From the NCBI RefSeq assembly GCF_016031655.1, contig NZ_JACCHQ010000012.1:138314-202313 (forward strand): DNA of 64,000 bases. Direction: 5' to 3'. Below, one piece after another: positions 17,098 through 26,815 of this stretch. Each line of letters opens with the position of its first letter. Position 1 is the first letter of the stretch. The notes under the pieces are model-generated. The model searched no databases. It was not told the origin of the DNA and saw only the letters and a program-made list of their open reading frames with translations. The translations under genes and the position numbers were made by a program. This DNA is from Bradyrhizobium glycinis (GTDB lineage Bacteria; Pseudomonadota; Alphaproteobacteria; Rhizobiales; Xanthobacteraceae).

Positions 17098-18009
17098 ATG
17101 GATCGATTGACCAGCCTCGAAGTGTTCAGCCGGGTGGTCGAGACCGGCGGCTTCTCCGCAGCAGGCCGCAAGCTCAACATGTCGACCACCATGGTGAGCA
17201 ATCACGTGCAGGCATTGGAAGACCGGCTCGGGGTGCGGCTGCTTCACCGCACCACGCGCAAGGTCAATCTGACCGAGATCGGCAAGGCCTATTACGACCG
17301 CTGCGTCCAGATTCTCGCCGACATCGAACAGGCCGACGACATCGCGAGCGAATTGCAGTCGGTGCCGCGCGGCACGCTGCGCATTCACGTCGCCACGCAC
17401 ATGGTGCCGTTCGTCGCGCCGATTGCGGCGAAACTGCTGTCGACCTATCCGGAGCTCAAGATCGATCTGCGCATGGGCGAGGCCGAGGTCGACCTCATCG
17501 AGGAAGGCTACGACGTTGCCCTGCGCATGACTTCGCCGCCGGACTCCAGCCTGATCGTGCGCAGCCTTGCCACTTGGCGTCACGTGCTGTGCTGCTCCCA
17601 CGATTACATCGAAAAGCACGGCCGGGTGCAGAAGCTCGACGAGCTCACCGGGCACAATTGTGGTCGGCACTTGAACTATCCGTTCGGCGACGAATGGCAG
17701 TTCCTCGATCGCAAGGGCACGCCGGCCTCGGTGCGCGTCTCCGGCAGCTTCGTCACCAATAGCGGGGAAGCGCTGCGCAAGGTCGCGCTGGAGGGCGCCG
17801 CCATCTGCCTGATGGCGGGGTTCCTCATTCAGGATGATCTCGAAGCCGGCCGCCTCGTGCGCCTGTTGCCGGAATATCGGACCGTCGAGCTCTCCATGAA
17901 CGCGGTCTATCCGCATCGTCATCATCTGTCGGCGAAGGTGAGGACCTTCATCGACCTGCTCGTGCACCACAGCGCCGAGCAACAGAAGCTGATCAATCCG
18001 TATTCATGA
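17098..18009 (+). CDS. LysR-family transcriptional regulator
   Basis: A 303-residue LTTR. The winged helix-turn-helix covers about residues 1-60 (SLEVFSRVVETGGFSAAGRKL, then DRLGVRLLHRTTRKV), and the periplasmic-binding-like effector domain about 90-290. It belongs to the AaeR/DsdC-like subgroup that often controls a divergent neighbour. Here that neighbour is the emrAB efflux operon, and the shared gap carries an inverted repeat. The effector is unknown; a substrate of the pump is a natural guess. ATG 17098 is preceded by AAGGAAAG. Confidence 0.92.
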   Translation: MDRLTSLEVFSRVVETGGFSAAGRKLNMSTTMVSNHVQALEDRLGVRLLHRTTRKVNLTEIGKAYYDRCVQILADIEQADDIASELQSVPRGTLRIHVATHMVPFVAPIAAKLLSTYPELKIDLRMGEAEVDLIEEGYDVALRMTSPPDSSLIVRSLATWRHVLCCSHDYIEKHGRVQKLDELTGHNCGRHLNYPFGDEWQFLDRKGTPASVRVSGSFVTNSGEALRKVALEGAAICLMAGFLIQDDLEAGRLVRLLPEYRTVELSMNAVYPHRHHLSAKVRTFIDLLVHHSAEQQKLINPYS

Positions 18010-18021
18010 GCGGCACCGTGC

Positions 18022-21000
18022 TCAGGCCGCTCGCGCCATTGCCGGCCGGCCGAGCCGTGATTCGACCTCGGTCTTGACTTGCGCGATCGCAGCCTCCTTC
18101 ACCGGCCCATAGCCGCGGATGTTCATGGGGGCCTTGGCTATGGCAATGAGATCTGGAAGGCGCGCCGCGTCGAGCTCGCCCAGCATCCGCTCGATCAGGC
18201 CTTCATACCAGGCGATCAGCTCACGCTCGGCGCGCCGTTCCCCGGTGTAGCCGAACGGATCAAACGGCGTTCCGCGCAACCCCTTCAGGCGCGCGAGCAT
18301 GGCCAGAGGCACCTGAATCCACTGGCCGAAGGCCCGTTTGCGCGGACGTCCCCGTGCATCGCGCCGCGACTGCAGGAATGGCGGGGCGAGGTGGTACTGG
18401 ATGCTGAATCCGTCCTCGAATTCGCGCTTCAGCTCGTCGAAGAAGCCGCTTCGCATGTGCAGCCGTGCCACCTCGTACTCGTCCTTGTAGGCCATCAGCT
18501 TGAACAGGGCGCGAGCCACCGCATCGGTCATGGCCTCGCTGCTCAGGACAGCCTCGGCGCGGCGGACCTTCGCAACGATCGCCCGGTAGCGCGCGGCATA
18601 GGCTTCATCCTGATAGGCGGTGAGGAAGTCGGCGCGGCGTTCAATGAGTTGGTCGAGCGTCTCGACCGTGGACACATCGTCCGCCTTCGGCAGAAAATCC
18701 GGATCGGCGGCGGCGATCCGGCCCCAGGCAAAGGCCTGCCGGTTGCGTTCGACCGCGACTCCGTTGAGCTCGATCGCGCGCAGCAGCGCCTGCAACGAAA
18801 CAGGGACGAGACCGCGCTGCCAGGCAAAGCCCAGCATGATGATGTTGGCGTAGACGGCATCGCCGAGCAGGCGCTCGGCCAGCGCATTGGCATTGATCGT
18901 GTCGAGATTGTGCTCGCCGATGGCCTGACCGATTGCGCGCAGGCGGCTTGGCGCAGCGAGATCGGCGTCGCGGAAGCGGACCACGTCGCCGGTCGGCATC
19001 TCCGCGGTGTTGACGGCGGCACGGGTGCCGCGGCGATAGGTGCCTGAGGCCTTCGGCGAGGAGCTGACGACGAGATCGCAGCCGATCAGCGCGTCGGCAG
19101 CGCCCTGGTCGATGCGAACCTGGTGCAGCGCCTCGGGGCTCGCCGCCAGGCGAATGTAGCTCAGCACAGGCCCGAATTTCTGCGCAAAGCCGGTGAAGTC
19201 GAGTACCGAAACGCCGCGGCGTTCCAGATGCGCGGCCATGCCGATCAGCGCGCCGACCGTGATCACGCCGGTGCCGCCGACCCCGGTCACGAGCAGGTCG
19301 TAGGGCCGGTCGAGCGTTGCGGGCGCGGGCAGGGGGAGCGTCGCGGCGTGGCCGGCCGCATCGATCCGGCTCGCGTTCTTCTTCCGCCGCGTTGCGCCGT
19401 CGATCGTGACAAAGCTCGGGCAGAAGCCGTCCAGACAGGAAAAATCCTTGTTGCAGGTCGACAGATTGATCTGCCGCTTGCGGCCGAACGGCGTCTCCTT
19501 CGGCTCGACGCTGAGGCAGTTGGATTCGACCGAGCAGTCGCCGCAGCCTTCGCAGACGAGATCGTTGATGTAGGCGAAGCGCTTGGGATCGGCCATCTGC
19601 CCGCGTTTGCGTCGGCGCCGCTTCTCGGTGGCGCAGGTCTGCTGATAGATCAGGACCGAGACGCCGGCAACTTCGCGCAGCTCGCGCTGCACGGCATCCA
19701 TCTCCTCACGCGGGTGAATGGTGACGCCGGCTGGCAGGTCGGACGGCGAGAACTGCGCGGGATCATCCGACACCAGCGCGATGCGCGTCACCCCTTCGGC
19801 GCGGACGCTGTGCGCGATCGCATGGACGCTGATGGGACCGTCGACCGGCTGGCCGCCGGTCATTGCCACGGCATCGTTGAACAGGATCTTGTAGGTGATG
19901 TTGGCCTTGGCCGCGATCGCCTGCCGGATCGCCATCGAGCCGGAATGGTAGTAGGTGCCTTCGCCGAGATTCTGGAACACGTGCTTGTGCCCGGTGAAGC
20001 GTGACGAGGCTGCCCAGTTCACGCCCTCGCCGCCCATCTGGATCAGCGAGGAGGTCTCGCGGTCCATCCAGCTCGCCATGAAGTGACAGCCGATGCCGGC
20101 GAGCGCCTTCGATCCTTCCGGTACTTTGGTCGAGGTGTTGTGCGGACATCCCGAGCAGAAATAGGGCGTGCGGGTCGCGCCGCTGACATTGATCGTGCGC
20201 GCGGCCTCCGGCATTAGGGCGGCCGCGCGCGCGGCGAGACTGAGACCCGGAAACATCGGATCGAGCCGGCGCGCGAGCACGCTCGCGAGCGCGCGGGGCG
20301 ACAATTCGCCGATCCAGGAGATCAGCCGTGCACCGGTTTCGTCGTGCTTGCCGACCATGCGCTCGGGCTTGCTGCCGGGATAGTCGTAAAAGTATTCCTT
20401 GAACTGGCTCTCGATGATGCCGCGCTTCTCCTCGACCACCAGGATCTCGCGCTTGCCCTTCACGAACTCCATCGCATCATGCAGCGCCAGCGGCCAGACC
20501 ATGCCGACCTTGTAGACGTCGATGCCGATGCGGCGGCAGGCCGCTTCATCGAGGCCCATCAGCCGCAACGCTTCCATCAAGTCGAAATGCGCCTTGCCGG
20601 TCGTGACGATGCCGTAGGTGGCGCCGGGAATATCGTAGATGTGCCGGTCGATCGGATTGGCCTTGGCGAAGGCGTAGACCGCGTGCTTCTTGGCTTCCAG
20701 CCGTTCCTCGATCTGCGGGCCCGGCAAATCGGGCCAGCGATAGTGCAGGCCGCCGGGCGGCGGCGTGAAGTCGGGCGTGCGGAACATGCGCGGCGGGCGC
20801 AGCGTGACGGATGCGCCTGATTCCACGATCTCGGAGATCGCCTTGAAGCCGACCCACATGCCCGAGAAGCGGCTCAGCGCGTAGCCATATTCGCCGAACG
20901 CCAGATATTCGCCGACGTCGGCAGGATGCAGCGTCGGCATGAACCAGCTCATGAAGGCGACGTCGGACTGGTGCGGCATCGAGGAGGAGACGCAGCCATG

Positions 21001-21453
21001 GTCGTCGCCGGCGACCACCAGCACACCGCCATGCGGCGAGGAGCCGTAGGCGTTGCCGTGCTTGAGCGCATCGCCGGACCGATCGACGCCCGGGCCCTTG
21101 CCGTACCAGAGCCCGAATACGCCATCGACCTCGCGGTCAGCTTGCGTCTCGACCTGCTGCGAGCCGAGCACAGCTGTCGCCGCGAGGTCCTCGTTCACGG
21201 CGGGGAGGAATTCGATGCGGTCCCGCTTGAGCCGCTCCTGGATGCGCCAGAGCTCGAGATCGATGCCGCCGAGCGGCGAGCCGCGATAGCCGGAGATGAA
21301 GCCGGCGGTGTTGAGCCCGGCCGCACGGTCCCGTCGCGCCTGGTCGAGCGCGATGCGGACGATGGCCTGCGTGCCCGTGAGGAAGACGCGGCCCTCCTCA
21401 CGCTCGTAGCGGTCGGAGAGTTCGTACGTGTCGAGTGACGGAATCGCGTCCAT
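18022..21453 (-). CDS. Indolepyruvate ferredoxin oxidoreductase, fused three-part enzyme
   Basis: A 1143-residue ThDP and iron-sulphur enzyme that oxidatively decarboxylates aryl 2-oxoacids to aryl-acetyl-CoA, passing electrons to ferredoxin. The order is an alpha-type ThDP domain (about 20-400), a ThDP-binding half with FCSGCPHNTSTKVPEG and GIGCHFMASW (about 430-600), a cysteine cluster from Cys634 (CEGCGDC, NCLS, then CNKDFSCLDGFCP), a gamma-type domain starting GVGGTGVITVGALIG (about 725), and a C-terminal domain common in these fusions. Proteobacteria use it in phenylalanine, tyrosine and tryptophan breakdown. The adjacent divergent Lrp-type gene probably controls it. Confidence 0.93.
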   Translation of the reverse strand: MDAIPSLDTYELSDRYEREEGRVFLTGTQAIVRIALDQARRDRAAGLNTAGFISGYRGSPLGGIDLELWRIQERLKRDRIEFLPAVNEDLAATAVLGSQQVETQADREVDGVFGLWYGKGPGVDRSGDALKHGNAYGSSPHGGVLVVAGDDHGCVSSSMPHQSDVAFMSWFMPTLHPADVGEYLAFGEYGYALSRFSGMWVGFKAISEIVESGASVTLRPPRMFRTPDFTPPPGGLHYRWPDLPGPQIEERLEAKKHAVYAFAKANPIDRHIYDIPGATYGIVTTGKAHFDLMEALRLMGLDEAACRRIGIDVYKVGMVWPLALHDAMEFVKGKREILVVEEKRGIIESQFKEYFYDYPGSKPERMVGKHDETGARLISWIGELSPRALASVLARRLDPMFPGLSLAARAAALMPEAARTINVSGATRTPYFCSGCPHNTSTKVPEGSKALAGIGCHFMASWMDRETSSLIQMGGEGVNWAASSRFTGHKHVFQNLGEGTYYHSGSMAIRQAIAAKANITYKILFNDAVAMTGGQPVDGPISVHAIAHSVRAEGVTRIALVSDDPAQFSPSDLPAGVTIHPREEMDAVQRELREVAGVSVLIYQQTCATEKRRRRKRGQMADPKRFAYINDLVCEGCGDCSVESNCLSVEPKETPFGRKRQINLSTCNKDFSCLDGFCPSFVTIDGATRRKKNASRIDAAGHAATLPLPAPATLDRPYDLLVTGVGGTGVITVGALIGMAAHLERRGVSVLDFTGFAQKFGPVLSYIRLAASPEALHQVRIDQGAADALIGCDLVVSSSPKASGTYRRGTRAAVNTAEMPTGDVVRFRDADLAAPSRLRAIGQAIGEHNLDTINANALAERLLGDAVYANIIMLGFAWQRGLVPVSLQALLRAIELNGVAVERNRQAFAWGRIAAADPDFLPKADDVSTVETLDQLIERRADFLTAYQDEAYAARYRAIVAKVRRAEAVLSSEAMTDAVARALFKLMAYKDEYEVARLHMRSGFFDELKREFEDGFSIQYHLAPPFLQSRRDARGRPRKRAFGQWIQVPLAMLARLKGLRGTPFDPFGYTGERRAERELIAWYEGLIERMLGELDAARLPDLIAIAKAPMNIRGYGPVKEAAIAQVKTEVESRLGRPAMARAA

Positions 21454-21504
21454 GGCGGACCTCGCGCGGCATCCTGCCCAGTTTGGGAGGTTATGCCCGC
21501 GCCG

Positions 21505-21585
21505 CTGGTAGGTCTTACCTATTTATCCCCTCTAGCGCATAGAATCGGTAGAATTTTGCATATGAGCATTCAATCTGGTAGGTCT
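21505..21585. promoter_or_regulatory. Candidate Lrp-type control region with direct repeats
   Basis: The 11-mer CTGGTAGGTCT occurs exactly at 21505-21515 and again at 21575-21585, 70 bases apart, in the gap between the oxidoreductase and the divergent Lrp-like gene. An A+T-rich stretch (about 21540-21575) lies between them. Multiple phased sites are typical for Lrp-family regulators, which wrap DNA. Confidence 0.5.
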
Positions 21586-21604
21586 GCTCGAACTGGAGCC
21601 CCCC

Positions 21605-22060
21605 ATGATCGAAGAGCAGGACGCCCGCATTCTCGCCCATCTCCAGAGAGATGGCCGCGCCACCAACCAGCAACTCGCCGACGAGGTCGGCATGTCCACC
21701 TCGGCCTGCTGGCGGCGGGTGCGGGCGCTGGAGGAAAGCGGCGTCATCCAGGGCTATGCGGCGCTGGTCGCGCGCGAGCAGGCGGGTTTTGCGATGTCCG
21801 CCATCCTCCACGTCTCGCTGGAGCGGCACGATGCGAAGTTCGTCGACGAATTTGTGGCGAGGGTCACCAAGCGCCGTGAGGTGCTGGAGTGTTTTGCGAC
21901 CACCGGCGACGCCGACTATCATTTGCGCGTCGTCGTCCAGGATATGGCAGCCTACAACCGCTTCCTCGACGAGTTCATGTTCCGCATCCCCGGCATCCGC
22001 TACGTCCGCAGCAACGTGGTGCTGAAGGAGATCAAGACCAGCGTGGCGCTGCCGTTCTGA
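21605..22060 (+). CDS. Lrp/AsnC-family transcriptional regulator
   Basis: A 151-residue feast/famine regulator. The N-terminal helix-turn-helix includes DARILAHLQRDGRATNQQLADE and STSACWRRVRALEESGVI. The C-terminal RAM domain contains CFATTGDADYHLRVVVQDMAAY, the amino-acid-sensing and oligomerisation region. It is divergent from the indolepyruvate oxidoreductase across 151 bases and probably activates it in response to an aromatic amino acid. This pairing is common; the ligand is inference. Confidence 0.93.
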   Translation: MIEEQDARILAHLQRDGRATNQQLADEVGMSTSACWRRVRALEESGVIQGYAALVAREQAGFAMSAILHVSLERHDAKFVDEFVARVTKRREVLECFATTGDADYHLRVVVQDMAAYNRFLDEFMFRIPGIRYVRSNVVLKEIKTSVALPF

Positions 22061-22306
22061 AGGAGGTGCTGGGCACCGCGACATCAATCTCCCGTAAACC
22101 AACACGGGGCTGCAGATTGGTAAACGGAACATGCCTTGCGTCGACGGCTCGGCCTCGCAGCGGTATTCCCGTCGGTTTTGTCGCGCCCGTTCGCAGCTCG
22201 TTCACTTTGATCGACGGTTTGCGCCGCGTAATAACGACCACTTAGGCGATCGCCGCTCATAAAAGGCACCGGGATAAATAGGCAGAAATGCCTGGGAGCT
22301 GAGATC

Positions 22307-25300
22307 GTGCCGACGACACTCGCGCGCACCTTTGCGGCGCTGAGCGCCATCAATGAAGCGATTCTTTACGCGAGATCGCCGGAGGAGCTGTACCAGAAGG
22401 TCTGCGACGCCGGGTTTTCGAGCGGGGATTTTCTGGCCGTCGCCGTGTTCCTGGTCGAACCGGACGGCCGAAGGTTGTGCTTCGCGGCCGGCTGTGGCGA
22501 CGACATTCCGCGGCTGCGTTCGATCGTGATCACGACGGAAGCCGGCACGCAGGAGGGGTCCGGCGTCGGCGGCGAGGCGTTTCGCGATCAGAAGCTGTGC
22601 GTCAGCAACGATTATCTGAACGATCCGCGCTCGCTGGCCTGGCGCGAGGGCGCTGCCAAGGCCCATATCGGTGCGGCCGCGGCGCTGCCGCTGCTCTGCA
22701 ACGGCAAGAGCGTCGGCGTCTTGTATGTGACGCGGAGAGAGGCCAACTCGCTGAACGAGCAGATGGTGTCGCTGTTCGAGCGCATGTCGGCGAACATTTC
22801 CTACGCGCTGGACAATTTCGCGCGCGAAACCGCGCGCCAGACCAGCGAGCGGGCGACCCGGCGGCTCAACCGCATGTTCGGAGCCATCAGCGCCACCAAC
22901 GAGGCCATCCTGCGCGCCAAGTCCGAGCAGGAGCTGTATCAATTGGTGTGCGACGCCTCGGTCCACGACGGCAAGTCGCTCGCGACCTTCGTCTTGCTGC
23001 GCGAGCCGAATTCGCACTGGCTGACGCCGGTCGCGGCGACCGGCCAGAATCTTCATCTGATCAGGCAGGCGCGCTACTCGATCGATCCCGACAATCCTCA
23101 CGGACAGGGCATCTCCGGCCAGGTCTTCCGGACCCAGAAGGCGATGGTCGAAGACGATCTCGCCGGTCGTACCAAGGGAACGATCTGGGAGCAGGCCAAC
23201 GTCAATGCCGGATCGGTCGCCTGTGTCGTGGCGCCGCTGATCAAGCGCGGAACCAGCGTCGGCGTGATGTTCTTCTTCGTCAGCAAGTCCTGGGCGAAGG
23301 ACGAGGGCATCGTCGCGCTGTTGCTGCGCATCACCGAGAACGTGTGCTTTGCACTCGAGAATTTTGACCGCGACCAGGAGAAGGCGGAGATCGCGCGCGA
23401 GGAGGAGCGGCTCGCGCGCATGTACGCCGCGCTGAGCGCCACCAATGAGGCGATCATCCGGGCGACCTCGCGTGCCGAGCTGTTCGATCTGGTCTGTGAA
23501 GCGTCGGTGCAAGGCGGCAAGTTCGGATCGGCAACGATCGCACTCGCCGATCCTGCGTCCGAGCGGCTGCGGGTTGTCGCCTCCGCAGGGCCAAACTCGG
23601 ACGAGGTGCGCAGGCTCAAATTCGCCACCACAGATAACGTACCCGAGGGACGCGGCCTGACCGGCACGTGCTACCGCACCGGGCGGCCCTGCCTCGCCAA
23701 CGATCTGATGGCCGATGACCGCCTCAAGCCGTGGCACGAGAGTGCCCGACGTACCGGTGTGAAGTCCTCCGCTGCGTTGCCGTTGCTGAGCGGCGACCGG
23801 GTCGAGGGCGTATTCCTGTTCAATTCCCTCGAGGTCGGCACGTTCACGCCGGAGCTGGTGGAACTGCTCGAGCGTCTCGCGCGCAATGTCTCATTTGCGA
23901 TCGCAAATCTCGACCGTGCCGATGAGAAGGCCAAAGCCGACAAGCAACGCGACCGCCTGAGCGGCATGTTCGCGGCATTGAGCGCCACGAACGAAGCGAT
24001 CATGCGCGCCGAGACCCGCGAGGAGTTGTTTGAAGTTGCCTGCCAGGCGGCCGTGCTCGGCGGCATGTTCGCATCGGCGACGATCGGGATCATTGACGAG
24101 ACACGCGAAGTCGTGCGGGTCGTCGCCGGGACGGGACGTCTCCAGGAGCGAATGGTCGGGCGTACCTGCATCATTTCCGCCGACCATCCCGAGGGCCAGG
24201 GCATCATCGGGACGTCGCTGCGGACGTGCCGGCCCAGTGTGATGAACGATTATCTGAACGAGCCGCGCTCCGCATATTGGCGGGCGAAGGCCATCGAGGA
24301 TGGAACACGGGCTGCGGCGAGCTTCCCGCTTCTGAGAGCGGGACGGGAACCGGTTGGCATTCTGCTCTTCCTCGCACCGGAAGAGAATACGTTCACGCCC
24401 GATCTGGTCGAGCTGCTCGGGCGCCTCGCGGAGAACGTCTCCTTCGCACTCGACAATTTCGAGCGCGCCGAGGAGAAGGACCGCACCGAAGCGCAGAAGG
24501 AGCGCCTGACGCGCATGTTCGCCGCCCTGAGCGCGACCAACGAGGCGATCATGCGCGCGAAGTCGCGTGCCGAGCTGTTCGACCTCGTCTGCCTTGCGGC
24601 ATCGAACGGCGCCAAGTTCACTTCGACCACGATTGCCCTGGCCAGACCCGGCACGGACCAGCTCGAGATCGTCGCCGCCGCCGGTCCGTCCGCCGGCACC
24701 ACGCGCAATGTGCGTCTCTCCATCGATCCCGAACGGCCCGAAGGGCGCGGCATGAGCGGAACGGCATTCCGCACGCGCCAGCCCTGCATCAGCAACGACT
24801 ATCTCAACGACGACCGCGTCCGTGTCTTCCACCCCATCGTGCGCAGGGACGGCGCGCGGTCGGGCGCCGCGTTTCCGCTGATTGCGCACGACCAGGCGGT
24901 CGGCGTCATGATCTACATGTCGACCGAACCGGCGACCTTCACGCCCGAATTCGTCGAGCTGTTGCAGCGCCTCGCCGACAACGTCTCCTTCGCGATGGAG
25001 AATTTCGATCGCGCGGACGAGAAGAACAAGGCCGACGAGCGCATCGAATACCTCGCCTCGCACGACAGCCTGACCGATCTGCCGAACCGCGAGACCTTCA
25101 ACGGGCTGTTGCGCGAGGCGATCGATGCGGCGCAACGCCACGATCACCGCTTTGCGGTGCTGTTCATCGATCTCGACCGCTTCAAGGTCATCAACGATTC
25201 GCTGGGTCACGAGGCCGGCGACCTGCTCCTGCTCGAAGTGGCGAACCGCCTGCGCGGCGCCCTGCGGGCGAGCGACGTAGTCGCGCGCCTCGGCGGCGAC

Positions 25301-26413
25301 GAGTTCGTGGTGATCCTCGACCAGTGCGGCGAGATCGAGGACGTCCAGCGCATCGCGACCGGGCTGCTCGCCGCGCTCGCCGAGCCCATGCAGCTGGCCG
25401 GCCACGAGTGCCATTCCACCGCCTCGATCGGCATTGCGATGTATCCGGCGAACGGCTCCGACGCGCAGACCCTGACCAAGAACGCCGATATGGCGATGTA
25501 CCTCGCCAAGGAGGATGGCAAGAACGGCTATCGCTTCTTCTCCAACGAGGTGAAAACGCAGTCGATCGAGCGGCTGTCGCTGGAGAGCGCGCTGCGCCGC
25601 GCGCTGGAGCGCGAGCAGTTCTCGCTCAATTACCAGCCCAAGGTGGACATGGCGACCGGTCAGATCACGGGCGTCGAGGCGCTGCTGCGCTGGGCGCATC
25701 CCGATCTGGGCAACGTCTCGCCGGCCCAGTTCATTCCGCTTGCGGAGGAAACCGGGCTGATCGTGCCGATCGGCCGCTGGGTGCTGAAAGAGGCCTGCGC
25801 GCAGGCCATGGCCTGGCAGCGCCGCGGCCTGCTGCCGCTGTCGATGGCGGTCAACCTGTCGCCGCGGCAATTTGCCGACGAGCATCTGTTGCAGGACGTC
25901 GACGAGGCGCTGGCGGCCTCCGGCATGTCGCCTGTGCTGCTCCAGCTCGAGGTCACCGAGAGCATGATGATGCGCAATGTCGGCCGCGCGCTGAAGGTGC
26001 TCGACTCCATCCAGAGCCGCGGCATCCGTCTCGCCATCGACGATTTCGGCACCGGCTATTCGTCCATGTCGCTGATGAAGCACTTTCCGATCGACACCAT
26101 CAAGATCGACCGCTCTTTCGTGCGCGACCTGCCGCAGGATTCGGAGGATCAGGCCATCGCGCAGGCGATCATCAGCATGGGCAAGGCCCTCGGCATGACC
26201 GTCGTCGCCGAAGGCGTCGAGAATGCCGAGCAGGAGGCGTTCCTGCGCGCCCATGGCTGCGACGAGATGCAGGGCTTCCTCGTCTCCAAGCCGCTGCCGG
26301 CGCGGCAGATGGGCGAGCTGTTGCGGCCCACCGTGCTGCCCGTCGCGCCGCCGCTCCAGCCGGAAGCGGCCGGCGAAGACGCAGCCTCAGGGCTGAAACG
26401 CGCTGTCATCTGA
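22307..26413 (+). CDS. c-di-GMP signalling protein: five tandem GAF-like units, GGDEF, EAL
   Basis: A 1368-residue cytoplasmic protein with no membrane span. Five sensor units of about 182 residues begin at residues 8, 190, 372, 554 and 737, each opening with a version of MFAALSATNEAIMRA and closing with NVSFALDNFDRADEK. A diguanylate cyclase domain follows with intact GGDEF at 996-1000 (RLGGDEFVVIL) and substrate loop DLDRFKVINDSLGHEAGD. The phosphodiesterase domain has Glu1124-Ala-Leu, NLSPRQF, EVTES, DDFGTGYSS and KIDRSFV. Both output domains look catalytically complete. The start is GTG 22307 with GGGAG upstream; a nearby ATG at 22288 is out of frame. Ligands of the sensor units are unknown. 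Confidence 0.95.
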   Translation: MPTTLARTFAALSAINEAILYARSPEELYQKVCDAGFSSGDFLAVAVFLVEPDGRRLCFAAGCGDDIPRLRSIVITTEAGTQEGSGVGGEAFRDQKLCVSNDYLNDPRSLAWREGAAKAHIGAAAALPLLCNGKSVGVLYVTRREANSLNEQMVSLFERMSANISYALDNFARETARQTSERATRRLNRMFGAISATNEAILRAKSEQELYQLVCDASVHDGKSLATFVLLREPNSHWLTPVAATGQNLHLIRQARYSIDPDNPHGQGISGQVFRTQKAMVEDDLAGRTKGTIWEQANVNAGSVACVVAPLIKRGTSVGVMFFFVSKSWAKDEGIVALLLRITENVCFALENFDRDQEKAEIAREEERLARMYAALSATNEAIIRATSRAELFDLVCEASVQGGKFGSATIALADPASERLRVVASAGPNSDEVRRLKFATTDNVPEGRGLTGTCYRTGRPCLANDLMADDRLKPWHESARRTGVKSSAALPLLSGDRVEGVFLFNSLEVGTFTPELVELLERLARNVSFAIANLDRADEKAKADKQRDRLSGMFAALSATNEAIMRAETREELFEVACQAAVLGGMFASATIGIIDETREVVRVVAGTGRLQERMVGRTCIISADHPEGQGIIGTSLRTCRPSVMNDYLNEPRSAYWRAKAIEDGTRAAASFPLLRAGREPVGILLFLAPEENTFTPDLVELLGRLAENVSFALDNFERAEEKDRTEAQKERLTRMFAALSATNEAIMRAKSRAELFDLVCLAASNGAKFTSTTIALARPGTDQLEIVAAAGPSAGTTRNVRLSIDPERPEGRGMSGTAFRTRQPCISNDYLNDDRVRVFHPIVRRDGARSGAAFPLIAHDQAVGVMIYMSTEPATFTPEFVELLQRLADNVSFAMENFDRADEKNKADERIEYLASHDSLTDLPNRETFNGLLREAIDAAQRHDHRFAVLFIDLDRFKVINDSLGHEAGDLLLLEVANRLRGALRASDVVARLGGDEFVVILDQCGEIEDVQRIATGLLAALAEPMQLAGHECHSTASIGIAMYPANGSDAQTLTKNADMAMYLAKEDGKNGYRFFSNEVKTQSIERLSLESALRRALEREQFSLNYQPKVDMATGQITGVEALLRWAHPDLGNVSPAQFIPLAEETGLIVPIGRWVLKEACAQAMAWQRRGLLPLSMAVNLSPRQFADEHLLQDVDEALAASGMSPVLLQLEVTESMMMRNVGRALKVLDSIQSRGIRLAIDDFGTGYSSMSLMKHFPIDTIKIDRSFVRDLPQDSEDQAIAQAIISMGKALGMTVVAEGVENAEQEAFLRAHGCDEMQGFLVSKPLPARQMGELLRPTVLPVAPPLQPEAAGEDAASGLKRAVI

Positions 26414-26815
26414 CGGCTGCGGGTGCAGCTCGCGCACGTCGTGCTCTTCCCCCTCGGCCTTGCTCGGGAAATCCTGGGGGCCCGTCAGTGACGTCTGCTC
26501 GGTGAACAGCGCGAGAATGGCGCGCGCGCCCGCGGCGAAGCTGGTCCCTTCGCTCAGATTCAACGCGCAGCAGCACGTTGGGCTCATCGGCTCCTGGTCG
26601 TCGACCACGGCCATCGCAGGGCCCCACCACCAGGCAGGCGCGGGCGAACGCTCGTCCACCGGCACGACATGCCAGCGGACGAACTCCTCCATCACGCGTT
26701 CGAATTCCAGGCGTGCAGCCTGATGCATATGCTCGATGCTCCCAGAATCGCGTCCGACGACGGGTCGACACGCTGACTTGATCGTCACGTCGCTCGGAAA
26801 AATCGGCTCGTGCAA
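26387..26815 (-). CDS. Hypothetical protein, convergent with the five-GAF gene
   Basis: I do not recognise this protein. From TTG 26815 it is 142 residues, with a tryptophan-rich centre (APAWWWGPAMAVVDDQ), a run of three cysteines (PTCCCALN) and an acidic C-terminal tail. The frame is open upstream to about 26904 and still reads like protein there (FRIADDDVGLHGSALL), yet holds no ATG or GTG, so the true start or a frameshift is uncertain. Its last 27 bases overlap the end of the GGDEF-EAL gene in antisense. The neighbour galE runs in the same direction but starts a separate unit. Confidence 0.45.
   Translation of the reverse strand: MHEPIFPSDVTIKSACRPVVGRDSGSIEHMHQAARLEFERVMEEFVRWHVVPVDERSPAPAWWWGPAMAVVDDQEPMSPTCCCALNLSEGTSFAAGARAILALFTEQTSLTGPQDFPSKAEGEEHDVRELHPQPSDDSAFQP

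Noticed and set aside
22307..25020. Regular repeats that could be read as a CRISPR-like array
   Set aside because: The period is about 546 bases of coding sequence encoding diverged protein domains, not short identical repeats with spacers.
23891..26254. Open frame of 787 codons antisense to the GGDEF-EAL gene
   Set aside because: Mirrors the codon bias of the real gene and contains no motif; the sense strand has complete GGDEF and EAL domains.
24226..26505. Open frame of 759 codons on the plus strand in another frame of the GGDEF-EAL gene
   Set aside because: Low-complexity Arg-rich translation overlapping well-defined domains; no ribosome-binding site.
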